From positions 7,006,001 through 7,070,000 of the forward strand of contig JARKIP010000011.1 in the NCBI GenBank assembly GCA_029990175.1: 64,000 nt of DNA. Reading direction: 5' to 3'. How positions within the stretch are numbered: the first letter of the stretch is position 1; each line of letters opens with the position of its first letter. The notes below the pieces were generated by a model. It was not told the origin of the DNA, did not search any database, and saw only the letters and a list, made by a program, of their open reading frames with translations. Positions 22,580 through 33,080 of this stretch are shown piece by piece. The stretch is from Petunia secreta. Taxonomy: Eukaryota > Streptophyta > Magnoliopsida > Solanales > Solanaceae. The translations under genes and the position numbers were made by a program.

Positions 22580-23029
22580 GCCTACGCCGCACAGCTTTAA
22601 AACGCGTCACTAGGGTCTAAGGTAAGTGTACTTAAATACCCAGGATCACTCATGTGTTATGCGGATGTGAGATACTTAACCCTTAGCTGGGGTGTCACAT
22701 ACACCCCCTCTTATAGACTCAGCGTCCTCGCTGAGGTTTGCCTCGCGTACCGGGATTCGCCTAGACTCACCACTGAGGTTTGCCACGCGTACCCGGAATT
22801 CGCCTAGACTCAGCACTTAACTCTGACCCACATCGACAAGGCTGACACGGAGTGGCTCTAATACCATCTATAACAGCCCAAGCCCGCTAGTGATATTGTC
22901 CGCTTTGGGCCTAGGCCCGCACGGCTTTAAAATGCGTCACTAGGGTCTAAGGCATGTGTACTTAAATACCCAAGATCACTCCTGTGTTATGCCGATGTGG
23001 GATACTTAACCTTTAGCTGGGGTGTCACA
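22580..23029 (-). mobile_element. TRIM-like element, - sense, with truncated 3' LTR
   Basis: Read on the - strand, the 5' LTR (22869-23029) is followed by TGGTATTAGAGCC (about 22855-22867). The internal part then runs to a polypurine tract (inverse of 22700-22714) and a 3' LTR (22580-22699) that lacks its last 40 or so bases. It has the same internal units as the + copy at 22255-22579 and is placed back to back with it. Total length is about 450 bp. Confidence 0.65.
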
Positions 23030-23034
23030 TAATT

Positions 23035-23153
23035 CCCCAAATCAAAACAAAAGAAAGAAATCTTCTGGACCAAACAATTGCTCGAAGAAGAAAAAATTCA
23101 AGGATAATTGCCGCAATTGTGGCAAATATGGACATAAGGTTGTAGATTGTCAT
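23035..23153 (+). pseudogene. Ty1-copia gag, zinc-knuckle exon of the interrupted frame
   Basis: This 119 bp remnant lies between two insertions. It encodes a Lys/Ser/Asn-rich stretch and 'CRNCGKYGHKVVDC', a CX2CX4HX4C zinc knuckle for RNA binding. It joins in sense to the gag part ending at 15966 and to 'RAPKN' after 27662. Confidence 0.8.
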
Positions 23154-23904
23154 TGATGCGACCTGGATTGACACTCTAAGCCATGGAAGATTCACGCTCG
23201 ACATCCGGAGCTTCGAATGCTTCAAAAGGATTTGGAAACCAAGAATCAACCAAATGAGAGCTTTTTGGAATTTGGTACAGCGCTATCGCAAAGCAAGAGG
23301 CGCAATCGCGATGAAGAAGTCAGCTCCAATGCGTGATCGCGAGAAGCACAACACGGTCGCGATGAAGCGGTCCATGCAAGTGCGCGTTCGCATGATATCC
23401 AACGCGATTGTGATGAAGCTTCAAGTCACTGAGCGCGATCGCGACTCCCAAGGCGCGGTCGCGATGAGACGTGTTTAAGATAGATTACTACTTTTGTATC
23501 TAGGGACTACTTGGTCATTTTGTAATAAGCCTAGGGATTACTATATATAGTGTCATTAGGAGTAATTAGGGGGAGTTAGAGTTTATTGGATAATTGAGAA
23601 TACTCTTGTGAGAGTGTGCGTGGGTTTAATCCCTTTTCCTCTTCTTGGATCTCTCTTGGATTCTCTTGTATGAGAGATCCATTACGTGAGTTCAAGTCTC
23701 TTTTCCCTCGGATATTGTTCTTTGATTGTATTCGTCTAGATTAGGGTATTACAACTTTTTGTAGTGTTCTAATTTATTTGTAATCGTGGGATTTGATTTC
23801 TTTCTTTTTTCCATCTATCTCATTTCTCGTTTATCCTTTACTTGTGTCGTTTATTTTATCGTTTTGTTGATCGTTTCCTATTCTTAGAATTTAGGGTCAT
23901 ATCA
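23154..23904 (+). repeat. 5' LTR of the family B element
   Basis: This LTR carries six or more imperfect, roughly 35 bp-spaced units centred on GCGATCGCG or close variants (about 23280-23470). 'CTATATATAG' (about 23540) is a plausible TATA box. Confidence 0.85.
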
Positions 23905-25003
23905 TTTGGTATCAGAGCTCGGATCGATGTTTGTTTCCAGAAACACTATATAGGATTTGATTATCAAAATCTGAAAATTACAAAAAAATTAAAAATTTAA
24001 AAATCCAAAAACTGAGTCATAGATTTAGGGTTCATTTGGATGAAATCTTTGTTACCAATTATTGCTTGGTGATTCGAGAAGCTGATTCTCGAAGGAATTG
24101 AACAACAAACAACATTTGAGGTGTTAATTTGAAGAATCAAAATATAGGGTTCTTCAACAAAGATTTGGGGCTTTTGCATTTTGGGTGTTGTTTTTGAAGA
24201 ATTGATCATTGGAGTTTGTTCACAAACTTATAAGGAGCTTATATCTCAAATTGAAGCAAAAACAAGTTGATTTGTGAAGATTCAAGTGAAGAAAATTTCT
24301 AGAAATACGGGCTTCAAGTTCTGCATCGGACCCAGAATTTGCTCTTCGTGATCGCGCGAGAAGTGTCGCGATCGCGTAGGCTTGTGGAATTACTGTTCTT
24401 CACGATCGCGCGGTGACAGCACAAGCTTGTTGAAATTTTGTTCTTCGCGATTGTGCAGTGATAGCGCAGGGTTATTTATTTACTCTTCGCGATAGCGCGC
24501 AAACTCACGCGACAGAGCTGAACAAAAAAATTAGTCACTTTAAAGATTGCTCGGAACAGCCCCTAAACAGTATCAAATCACCCAAACCCCCTTTCATATC
24601 ATCAAATATAGTAAGCTTCTAGATCATACACAAAATTTCATCTAAATCCAAATTCATTTCGTGCCAATTCGATTCGTACTTTTCTCTTTTTAGTTTCATT
24701 GCATGTTTTATTTGTTCCTAGTCCATTTGTGCGTCTTTATCCATTTTTTTGGTGTCTTATAAACTTCACTCCGAACGGAAGCATGGATACTTGCCTTGAG
24801 AATTGAGGTTGTAGAATCTTGAAGAGATTGAGGGAACCCTTGAGTGGAAAAAGGCTTGAGTAGTAAGAACATTAGAGTGTGATCACAAAAGCCATTGACC
24901 TTGAGTGTATACACGAGTGAAAAGAAAATTGAGTGATCATATATCGAGTGATACACGTGAGGGAGTAAATTCGTGAGGTCCTTTTCTCTTTATTGTTGCA
25001 ACT

Positions 25004-25387
25004 ATGTCCTCGGATGATGATTGTGGAGGTTATGACTCCTATGGAGATGACGGGAGTTGCTATGATGATTATGGAGACTATGGTTCTTATGATGATGGTG
25101 GAAGTTGCTATGATGATTCCGGGAACTATGGCTCTTATGGTGATGAGGCGAGTCACTATGGTGATCATGGAGCTCGTGAAGACTATGAGGCTTATGAAGA
25201 TGAATGTGATGATGAAAACCCCTATACTTCTAGTCTTGGAGATGATGATAGTGATGCTTCAAGGTACAATGTTCCTACTTACTCTTCTTGTGATGAACTT
25301 AAAAATGTAGATAGTGACATAAAGAGAATTGATGATGAAGTTTATTATAGAGGTTGTTCTTTTGCATCTTCTCTTGGATGTTTCTGA
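25004..25387 (+). CDS. Acidic Asp/Tyr/Ser/Gly-rich ORF of the family B element
   Basis: This is a 127-codon frame from ATG to TGA. The first 65 residues are built of short near-repeats such as 'YGSYDDGGSCYDD', with Asp, Tyr, Gly and Ser dominating and Cys at regular spacing. The rest is acidic and ends 'GCSFASSLGCF'. There is no known domain. It follows the leader by about 1.1 kb and precedes the retropepsin-like frame by 32 bases in another frame. Composition suggests a disordered, possibly gag-like protein; function is unknown. An overlapping Met-rich frame (24993-25310) is a by-product of the repeats. Confidence 0.5.
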   Translation: MSSDDDCGGYDSYGDDGSCYDDYGDYGSYDDGGSCYDDSGNYGSYGDEASHYGDHGAREDYEAYEDECDDENPYTSSLGDDDSDASRYNVPTYSSCDELKNVDSDIKRIDDEVYYRGCSFASSLGCF

Positions 25388-25419
25388 AAATAAATAAGTT
25401 GTAGTGGTCTTTCTATGGA

Positions 25420-26712
25420 TTGAAAAGAAGTGGTAATCTCTCCATAAGAAAAAGAGAGCTTATATCTCCTAATTGCTCTAAAATATTCAATGACTCTAAT
25501 TCTTATGTGAGAGGAAATGTGAGGAAAAGGGTGAGAGAAAGTGCTACTTGCTCTCCAAATGGTTTGCCTTGTTCTAACAATGTTGTGAGAAGCTTGGATA
25601 GATATAGTAGGAGAAGTTCTTATGGGTTCCATGGTGAGACTCCTTCCTCGACTTTCAACAACACATCTAATGTTGGAAAAGTGACGGGAAGTGGAAGCTA
25701 CACTAGTGGTGTTGCTAGTAGAGGAGGGATAAGGGAGGCCCAAGTTGATGGTGATGCTACTCTTGGGCATTCAAGTTCTTGCTTGGATGTAAATCTACAA
25801 AACTTGGGTAGGTGTAGGTTCGTTGTTGAGGTAAATGGGTATGAAGGACACTTGCTCAAAATTGGTGATACTGATGCCAATTGCATTAGCACCTCTTTGG
25901 TTAATAGGCTAAGGATATTATGCCATGAGCTAAAACATCCTTACGATTATATTGGAGTATGGGTTTCCAAGGAAGCTCAGATGCTCATAACTCATAGGAA
26001 TTATAAGGGTTATGTTTGGTGTGATTTGTATCCAATGCAACACTTTGATGTTTGGTTAGGTGAGCCTTGGTTGCACAATAAAGAGTTGCAATATAGTGCT
26101 TTGAAGGATGTGTATCTTGTGGCCATTGGTCAAAGAGTTTATGACTTTGCACCTTACGAAACAAAAAGCAAGTTATCTACTAGTGCACATTCTTGGGCTA
26201 TGCAAAGGAGAGAGGAGCGAGAACTTCATTCCATGGTTGAAATGGTGCATTCATGAAGTCCTACAAACACAAGAGGAAGTAGGACAAATGCAAGTAAAGG
26301 GTTGACAAGTGTCAACAAGGTGAACCCAAAACCGCAAGATTCAAAATCAAGTGGTTCACCAAAGAAGAGGGTGACATCAAGTGATGATTCCCTAAGTCCT
26401 AGATTCTGGGTTGATGTTAAGAGTCCACCTACTCCGGCTAAGAGCATTCTTGGGGCTTCTCTCAACTCACCCGAACATGAGAGACAAAAGATTGAGATGA
26501 GTAAGGGAGTGACCGATGACAACTCTCGAGTGGAAAAAGGAGAGGTTGTGCTGAGTGATGTGAGTGGGTTGTCACCACCCCAATCTACACCCGACCTTGA
26601 AGAAAAATTAAGAGAAAAGAAAGAGGAAAAACAAAAGAATGAGGGTGAGGATTTTCCTTATTCTTATAATTCTAATCTTTGTTGTTTATCTAGTTGTTTT
26701 TGTGTCTTTTAA
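25420..26712 (+). CDS. Retropepsin-like ORF of the family B element, with one in-frame TGA
   Basis: Residues 1-278 (25420-26256) are followed, in the same frame after one TGA (26254-26256), by an open stretch to 26712. The first 125 residues are Ser/Arg/Asn-rich. From about residue 134 the pattern 'FVVEVNGYEGHLLKIGDTDA ... VNRL' and later 'FDVWLGEPWL' follows the order of a gypsy-type aspartic protease (flap and 'LG..WL' end). The expected D-T/S-G triad reads D150-T151-D152, so activity is doubtful. The region after the TGA is Ser/Pro/Lys/Glu-rich. It may be a degenerate gag-protease. The fold is my inference; the open frame is seen. Confidence 0.5.
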
Positions 26713-26907
26713 AGGTATGCTTGAAGGAGCTAAATTGGGGAATCCTTCTTTGGAAGTGGTTCCATGCCTTGAAGAAAAAGAGGAGATCAAAGTGAAGTCT
26801 CCAAGTGAAAAAGTGAGCTTAAATTTGAAAAGCTAAGGTAAAGAAGAATCTTTAGGTGTGCTACAAGGTCCAAATTCGAGGACAAATTCCTTTAAAGAAG
26901 GAGGGCA

Positions 26908-27661
26908 TGATGCGACCTGGATTGACACTCTATGCCGTGGAGGATTCACGCTCAACATTCGGAGCTTGGAATGCTTCAAAAGGACTTGGAAACCAGGAAT
27001 CTAACAAATGAGAGCTTTCTGGAATTTGGTCCAGTGCTATCGTGAAGCAAGAGGCACGATCGTGATGAAGAAGTCAGCTCCAATGCGTGATCGCGAGCAG
27101 CACAACGCGGTCGTGATGAAGCGGTCCATGCAAGTGCGCGTTCACATGATATCCAACGCGATCGCGATGAAGCTTCAAGTCACTGAGCGCGATCGCGACT
27201 CCCAAGGCGCGGTTGCGATGAGACATGTTTCAGATAGATTACTACTTGTGTATCTAGGGACTGCTTGGTGATTTTGTAATAAGCCTAGAGATTACTATAT
27301 ATAGTGTCATTAGGAGTAATTAGGTGGAGTTAGAGTTTATTGGATAATTGAGAATACTCTTGTGGGAGTGTGTGTGGGTTTAATCCCTTTTCGTCTTCTT
27401 GGATCTCTCTTGGATTCTCTTGTATGAGAGATCCATTACTTGAGTTCAAGTCTCTTTCCCCTCGGATATTGATCTTTGATTGTATTCGTCTAGATTAGGA
27501 TATTACAACTTTTTGTAGGGTTCTAATTTATTTGTAATCATGGGATTTGATTCCTTTCTTTTTCTTCTATCTATCTCATTTCCCGTTTATCCTTTACTTT
27601 GTGTCGTTTATTTTATCATTTTGTTGATCGTTTCCTATTCTTAGATTTTAGGATCATATCA
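26908..27661 (+). repeat. 3' LTR of the family B element
   Basis: It matches 23154-23904, including the GCGATCGCG cluster (27050-27225), and abuts the polypurine tract at 26894-26907. Confidence 0.85.
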
Positions 27662-30600
27662 GTCGTGCTCCAAAGAATGCTAAAAATAAGGGTCAAGCCA
27701 ACATGGTAGAAGAATATATTTCCAAATGAGTAAAAGAAATGGATCTTTGTGCAATGATTTCTGAATATAACTTGGTCGGAAATCCAAAAGATTGGTGGAT
27801 TGATTCTGGAGCCACCCGCCATGTTTGTGCAAATAAAAATATATTTACTGGATGTGCTCCTGCTGGACCCGATGAGACACTATTTATGGGAAATTTAGCA
27901 ATAAAAATTGAAGGTTATGGCAAGATAGGCCTAAAGATGACCTCGGGCAAGGTGGTGACTCTCAACAATGTTTTTCACGTTCCATAAATACGTAAGAACT
28001 TGGTATCAGCCGCACTTCTCGTCAAGAACGGATTCAAGTGTGCATTTGTTTCTGATAAAGTCGTATTAAATAAGAATGATACTTTTGCAGGAAAAGGTTA
28101 CCCAAGTGAGGGCTTTTTTAAGCTGAATGTAATGATTGTTGCTATTAATAAAGTTCAAGTTTTTTCTTACTTACTTGAGTCAAATGAATTATGGCATGCA
28201 CGTTTGGGACATGTTGATTATAAAACCTTTCGAAAATGATCAATTTGGAAGTATTTCCTAAATTTGAGTGAGAATTCAAAATGTCAAATATGTGTTGAGC
28301 CAAAATTTACGAAACATCCTTACAAATCTATTGAAAGGAATTTCGAACCGTTAGACTTAATTCATATGGAAATTTGTGATATGAAGTCGCTGTCATCTCG
28401 CGGTGGAAAGAAGTATTTCATAACTTTTATTGACGATAGCACTCGTTACTGTTATGTTTATTTACTTAGTAGTAAAGACGAAGCTATAGATCCGTTCAAG
28501 CAATACAAAAGTGAAGTTGAAACACAACTTAACAGAAAGATCAAAATAATAAGTGATAGGGGTGGCGAATGCGATCTCCTTTTAAACAAATATGTTTGGA
28601 ATATGGCATTATTCATCAAACAACTGCTCCATACACGGCACTATCTAATGGGATTGCGGGAAAATCAAATATTAAAGGAGATGATGAATGCCTTTTTGAT
28701 AAGTTTGGGTTTACCCCAGAACTTGTTGGGGGAAGCTATCCTTACGGCTAGTCGAATACTTAATCGTCTGCCCCACAGCAAAAAACAATCTATTCTTTAT
28801 GAAAAATGGAAAGGAAGAAAGCCAAGCTTGAATTATTACCTCAAAGTGTGGGGGTGTTTGGTAAAAGTACAAGTTCCTAAACCTAAAAGGGAAAAGATAG
28901 GACCAAAAATCGTTCATTATGTTTTCATAGGATATGCAAATAATACTAAAGTATATCGATTTCTGGTTTATAAATCAGAGAATCCCGACATTCATATTAA
29001 TACAGTTATTGAATCAAATAATGTTGTATTCTTTGAAAATATATGTCCGTATAGAAAGGAATGTGAGTCGTCAAGTATAAGTATGAAACGACCTTGGGAA
29101 AAACCACATAAAGTATGCCAAACAATGATAATCCAAGACGTAGTAAACATCAAAGGAAATCTACTTCTTTCGGACCAGACTTTATGACATTTCTAATGGA
29201 AAATGAGCCTCATACTTACAAAGAAGCAATGGCTTCTTCTAAGTCTCCGTATTGGAAAGAGGCAGTCAATAGTGAAATAGAATCCATATTAAGCAACCAT
29301 ACGTGGGATTTAGTTGATCTTCCTCTTGGTAACAAACCGTTGGGTTATAAATGAATTTTCAAAAGGAAAATGAAAGATTATGGTACTATTGACAAATACA
29401 AGGCTAGACTGATAGTTAAAGGTTTTAGAGAAAAAAAAAGGCCTTAATTATTTTGATACATACTCTTCGGTAAGCAGAATTATATCCATACGTATGCTAA
29501 TAGCTTTGGCCGCCCTGTATGATCTTCAAATCTATCAAATGGATGTTAAGACAACCTTCTTAATGGAGATTAAGAGAAACAAATCTACATGGAACAACCC
29601 GAAGGTTTTGTGGTTCCAAGGAAAGAAATGAATATATGTAGACTTGTTAAGTCACTTTATGGATTAAAACAAGCACCTAAACAATGGCATGCAGAATTTG
29701 ATAGTGTTACGTTGTCAAATGGCTTTCAGATTAATGAGTTTGATAAATGTATTTACATTAAGAACACTTTGAATCACGTAGTCATTGTTTGTCTATATGT
29801 GGACGACATGTTAATAATGAGTAAAGATATTTCCAAAATAAATGCTATTAAGTGTATGCTAAATAGCAAGTTTTACATGAAAGAATTAGGAATTGCTGAT
29901 TTAATCTTGGGAATTAAAATCCATAGAACTCCTCAAGGTCTGGCATTATCTCAAACTCATCACATCAAAAAGGTCCTTGTAAAATTCAAGAATTTAGACT
30001 TCAAAACTTCAGAGACTCCAATTGATGTGAACATTCCTTTTACAAAGAACAAATGACAAAGTATGTCTCAACGAGACTATGCTAGAGTGTTGGAAATTCT
30101 AATGTACATCATGAATTGTACCCGACCAGATATAGCTTGTGTTATAAGTAAACTTAGTCGGTATACATATAATCCTGGAAAAAATCAATGGATGGCAATG
30201 AAATGAGACTTGGGTTATTTGGAGTATACCCAAGACCATGCAGTTGCATTATGATAAATAACTCGTTGTTATTGAGGGATATTGTGATGCAAATTGGATC
30301 ACCGGTTGAAAGGAATCAAAATCCACAAGTATATTTTCACCATAGGTGGAGGAGTGGTAGCTTGAAAATCATCCAAACAAACATTGCTTGCTCGCTCTAC
30401 AATGGAGGGTGAATTCATAGCCTTAGACAAGGCCGTGAAGAAGGTGAATGGCTCCGAAACTTCTTGGAAGATATTTCATTTTGGCCTAGGTTGTTGACAT
30501 ATATATGTATACATTGTAAAAGTCAATCGGCAATATCGAGGGCTGGGAGCCTTATGTATAATGGTAAAAATTTTCATATATGATGAAGACATAAGACCAT

Positions 30601-30720
30601 TAGACAACTTCTCTCTAGAGAAATTATCACAATTGACTATGTGAAGTCAAAGGATAATGTACCGGATCCGCTTACAAAAGGCCTAACTAGATACGGTGTT
30701 GAGAGATCATCAAGGGGAAT
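27662..30720 (+). pseudogene. Ty1-copia pol (protease, integrase, RT, RNase H), broken
   Basis: This continues the copia frame after 'DC' at 23153. Seen in order: a protease with 'WWIDSGATRHVC' (about 27790-27830), and the integrase HHCC region 'LWHARLGH' and 'CQICVEPK' (28190-28310). The integrase core follows ('YFITFIDDSTRY' and 'ISDRGGEC', 28420-28570). Reverse transcriptase pieces are at 29215-29354 and 29589-30056, with 'YGLKQAPKQWH' and the catalytic 'YVDDM' (about 29797). RNase H remnants lie at about 30395-30690, ending near 'KGLTRYG'. There are stops near 27727, 27985, 28238 and 29352 and several frameshifts, and the integrase glutamate region is degraded. It is inactive. Confidence 0.8.
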
Positions 30721-31278
30721 GGGACTATGGTCGAGGACAAGTCATCATGGAGGTAACGAGACTGGAGATCCCAAGATCTAGGTTCAAGAAGCTCAAACAA
30801 AGTTATGTACGACTGCTCCAACATTGTCAAACAACTCAACCCATTCTTGAAATAAGACAATGTTCAGTACCAAGGATAAAGCGTTAGAGACATTTTTTAA
30901 TGATTATCTAAGTTTGATATAGGAGTTATTAAATAGTATACATCTATGCGATTACACGTTTAGAAATCACCTATGTGAGTGTGAAGTAGAAGCCGCTTCA
31001 AGGAGAATTTTGTAAAGCCAAATTCTCTATGCACTCATAAACCAGGCGATGTTCATGGCTGAAACGAACACAATAATGAGAACCATCTAGGTATACACCA
31101 AAGTTCAATGGTTCAAAGCTATCAAATCTGCCGATTGACCGAGTATATCTGATATATGTTCACTATGGAAAGTGCAAAGGGAAACCTACTTATCCAGATG
31201 CAATTAGTTCTTACTTGCGAATCACACAGTTTTCTGCATGTTTTCTTCATATAGTCATTCCCTATTCATGTGGGGGAT
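30721..31278 (+). other. 3' untranslated internal part and polypurine tract of the host copia
   Basis: No gene is seen. It holds the usual spacer after RNase H and ends in CATGTGGGGGAT (31267-31278) directly before the 3' LTR. Confidence 0.6.
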
Positions 31279-31995
31279 TGTTGGGTTTGAACTAAAGTGA
31301 GTGTGAATGGAAAATTGAAGGAAGATGAAAAGGCAACTTTGGCTTTTGCACTTTGTCCCTCATTGGTTAAAGACAACTAGTTTGTTGGGTATAAATGTAA
31401 GATCATTTCCTTTAGCTCTTAAGGAGTTAAGAGGAAGGGGTCTCGCACCGTCGTTGTCGCTTACTCGGACTCGGATTCAGATTCGGATTCGGATTTGGTC
31501 AATTGATATGATTGATTGATAAATTTTTTATACCAACAAATATTTTTTTTATTAAATAGATATTAAATATTATTTAATAATAGTTAACCGAAATTCAATA
31601 TTTCCCGCCCGATTTTTCCGTAATTAAAATCCTAATGGATTTAATTAACAACCAGCAGCTGCCTTCTCCAGAAAAAGCACCATGACACCTCTTCAATAAC
31701 TGAACTTTGTGGCTATAAATACAGAGGCATTCTGCATCATTTATTCATCCAAAAATTTTCTGACTCTCTCTCTTTACTCTCTGCATTTGTTTTCAAAACA
31801 AAAAGTAAGTTCTGAGTCAGTGTGATTTGCTACCGCTCTGTGAGTTCATTGTTCAATGTGATTTGAATTACTGCTATCACAATGAGGTTAATTCCATTCT
31901 ATCCTAGGAGATTAATCCATAAATCTTGAACTGTGAGGGGATTAGATTTCTTAAGGACATGCAGTGTATAATGTTGGCTTGAAATTCATTCTACT
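31279..31995 (+). mobile_element. 3' LTR of the host Ty1-copia element
   Basis: It starts TGTTGGGTTTGAAC and is alignable with 14160-14875 over its length, with perhaps one change in ten positions. A TATA-like 'GGCTATAAATACAGAGG' is conserved with the 5' copy. Its end is uncertain by about 20 bp. The element thus spans about 14160-31995, of which about 11.6 kb are later insertions. Confidence 0.7.
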
Positions 31996-32119
31996 TCATC
32001 TATTTTCTGTTTATTATCGAAAGTGTAGACATATACACATCTTACAAATTCTTTTGATTGGTATCTGGACTTGACCTCATATTTTCTAAACTTAGTATAG
32101 TGTCATATGATACTATGTA

Positions 32120-32353
32120 CCATCCATTTCGAAAAGGATGACACTATTTTCTTATTAGTCTGTTAAAAAAAGAATGACACAATTCTAAATTTGGAAACAA
32201 TTCAAATTCAAATTCCTCACTTTACCCTTAACGAAATGATTTATAGTCACACAAATATCTATGCCTTATTTTAGACCACAAGTTTCAAAAGTCCTTTTTT
32301 TCTTAAACTTCGATCCAAGTCAAACAATGTCATCCATTGTGGAACGGATGGAG
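32120..32353. mobile_element. Stowaway-type MITE upstream of the aminotransferase
   Basis: The left end CCATCCATTTCGAAAAGG and the right end (inverse CTCCATCCGTTCCACAATGG) are related inverted repeats. TA dinucleotides flank both sides (32118-32119 and 32354-32355). Ends of the 'CTCC.TCCGT' kind mark Stowaway/Tc1-mariner MITEs. It has no coding capacity and the two ends have diverged. Confidence 0.6.
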
Positions 32354-33080
32354 TAACTGATATTGGAATAAACAAAAGCATTTATACCATCAGGGCAAAA
32401 CCACTTCTGGAGCCTTGGACTTTCCAGGTGTAAGTTTCCTGGTTTATAAGATTCTTAACCGCTAACTCAGGATCAATTTGATTTAGACATCATTGAGATT
32501 TAAATCCACTAGAGTAATACCCTTGAGAATTATGAATGGCATGGTGAAAAGCTTTAAAGATACGTGAAAAAGTCATGATTGAAAATACGAGGTTGTGCTT
32601 TTCTTGTAGTCGGTCTATAATGTCTTCCTTTTCGTTTGCTTGCATCCTTTGAGCTCACTAATCACAATGTATTTAATGCTTATTATTTAGTGGTAGAAGC
32701 TAATCATGATAATTTCGCCCTCGGGACCTGCTTGTAAATGTAAGAGGCTAATTCTGTTAGACGTCCCAACCCGGAGCATGTTCCATGACTTATATCCTCT
32801 TTCCATTGTCATCAAATGTATTCTTGTCATTAATTGTATTCAAGTGTGACAGTGACAAACAGCTTACTCCATACTGAGTTATCTGATGAGCCCTCCGCTC
32901 CCTTTCTTCATTTTCCATTTTGCTCGTAATAGTATAATCTAATCCTACGCACTCCATAGTCTACATAACTGATTGCTATATCCAAATTAAAGAATGATTG
33001 CATTATCCACAATTGTTTTCCTAAAATAACTTTTTCCTAATTTATTGAATTCAACAAGAGAATTTTTTTTCTATGATATA

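Larger units (their letters stand above)
15967..23029. mobile_element. Composite retroelement block inserted in copia gag
   Basis: The block is flanked by TAATC (15962-15966) and TAATT (23030-23034), a 5 bp target duplication with one change. Its two ends are same-direction copies of one short LTR: 15967-16120 (154 bp) and 22869-23029 (161 bp; the left copy lacks 7 bp). Inside lie a decayed gypsy internal region, a second gypsy end with a 2.07 kb LTR, and an inverted TRIM pair. The copia gag reads through logically if the block is removed, so this is one insertion event or one site later expanded. How the pieces came together is inference. Confidence 0.65.
23154..27661 (+). mobile_element. 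Complete family B non-autonomous LTR retrotransposon
   Basis: The LTRs are 23154-23904 (751 bp) and 26908-27661 (754 bp), roughly 95 percent alike by eye. Both begin TGATGCGACCTGG and end in TCATATCA. TGGTATCAGAGC (23907-23918) follows the 5' LTR and a polypurine tract (AAAGAAGGAGGGCA) precedes the 3' LTR. The target duplication is GTCAT/GTCGT (23149-23153 and 27662-27666). The internal 3 kb encodes an acidic ORF and a retropepsin-like ORF but no reverse transcriptase, RNase H or integrase, so it depends on another element. It split the copia gag zinc knuckle. Confidence 0.85.

Noticed and set aside
23280..23475. Spaced palindromic repeats resembling a CRISPR array
   Set aside because: Units are degenerate, lie inside an LTR present several times in the window, have no unique spacers, and the genome is a plant.
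24872..25310. Met-rich and Ile-rich frames overlapping the acidic ORF on both strands
   Set aside because: They are other-frame readings of the GATGATGG-type repeats; only the Asp/Tyr frame has a sensible composition and a following linked ORF.
25345..25770. Open frame of 141 residues on the - strand
   Set aside because: It is antisense to the retropepsin-like ORF, Ser/Thr-rich by complement, and has no supporting context.
26254..26256. Programmed UGA read-through in the family B ORF
   Set aside because: The frame is open on both sides of the TGA, but no known read-through context or downstream pol is present; a point mutation is simpler.
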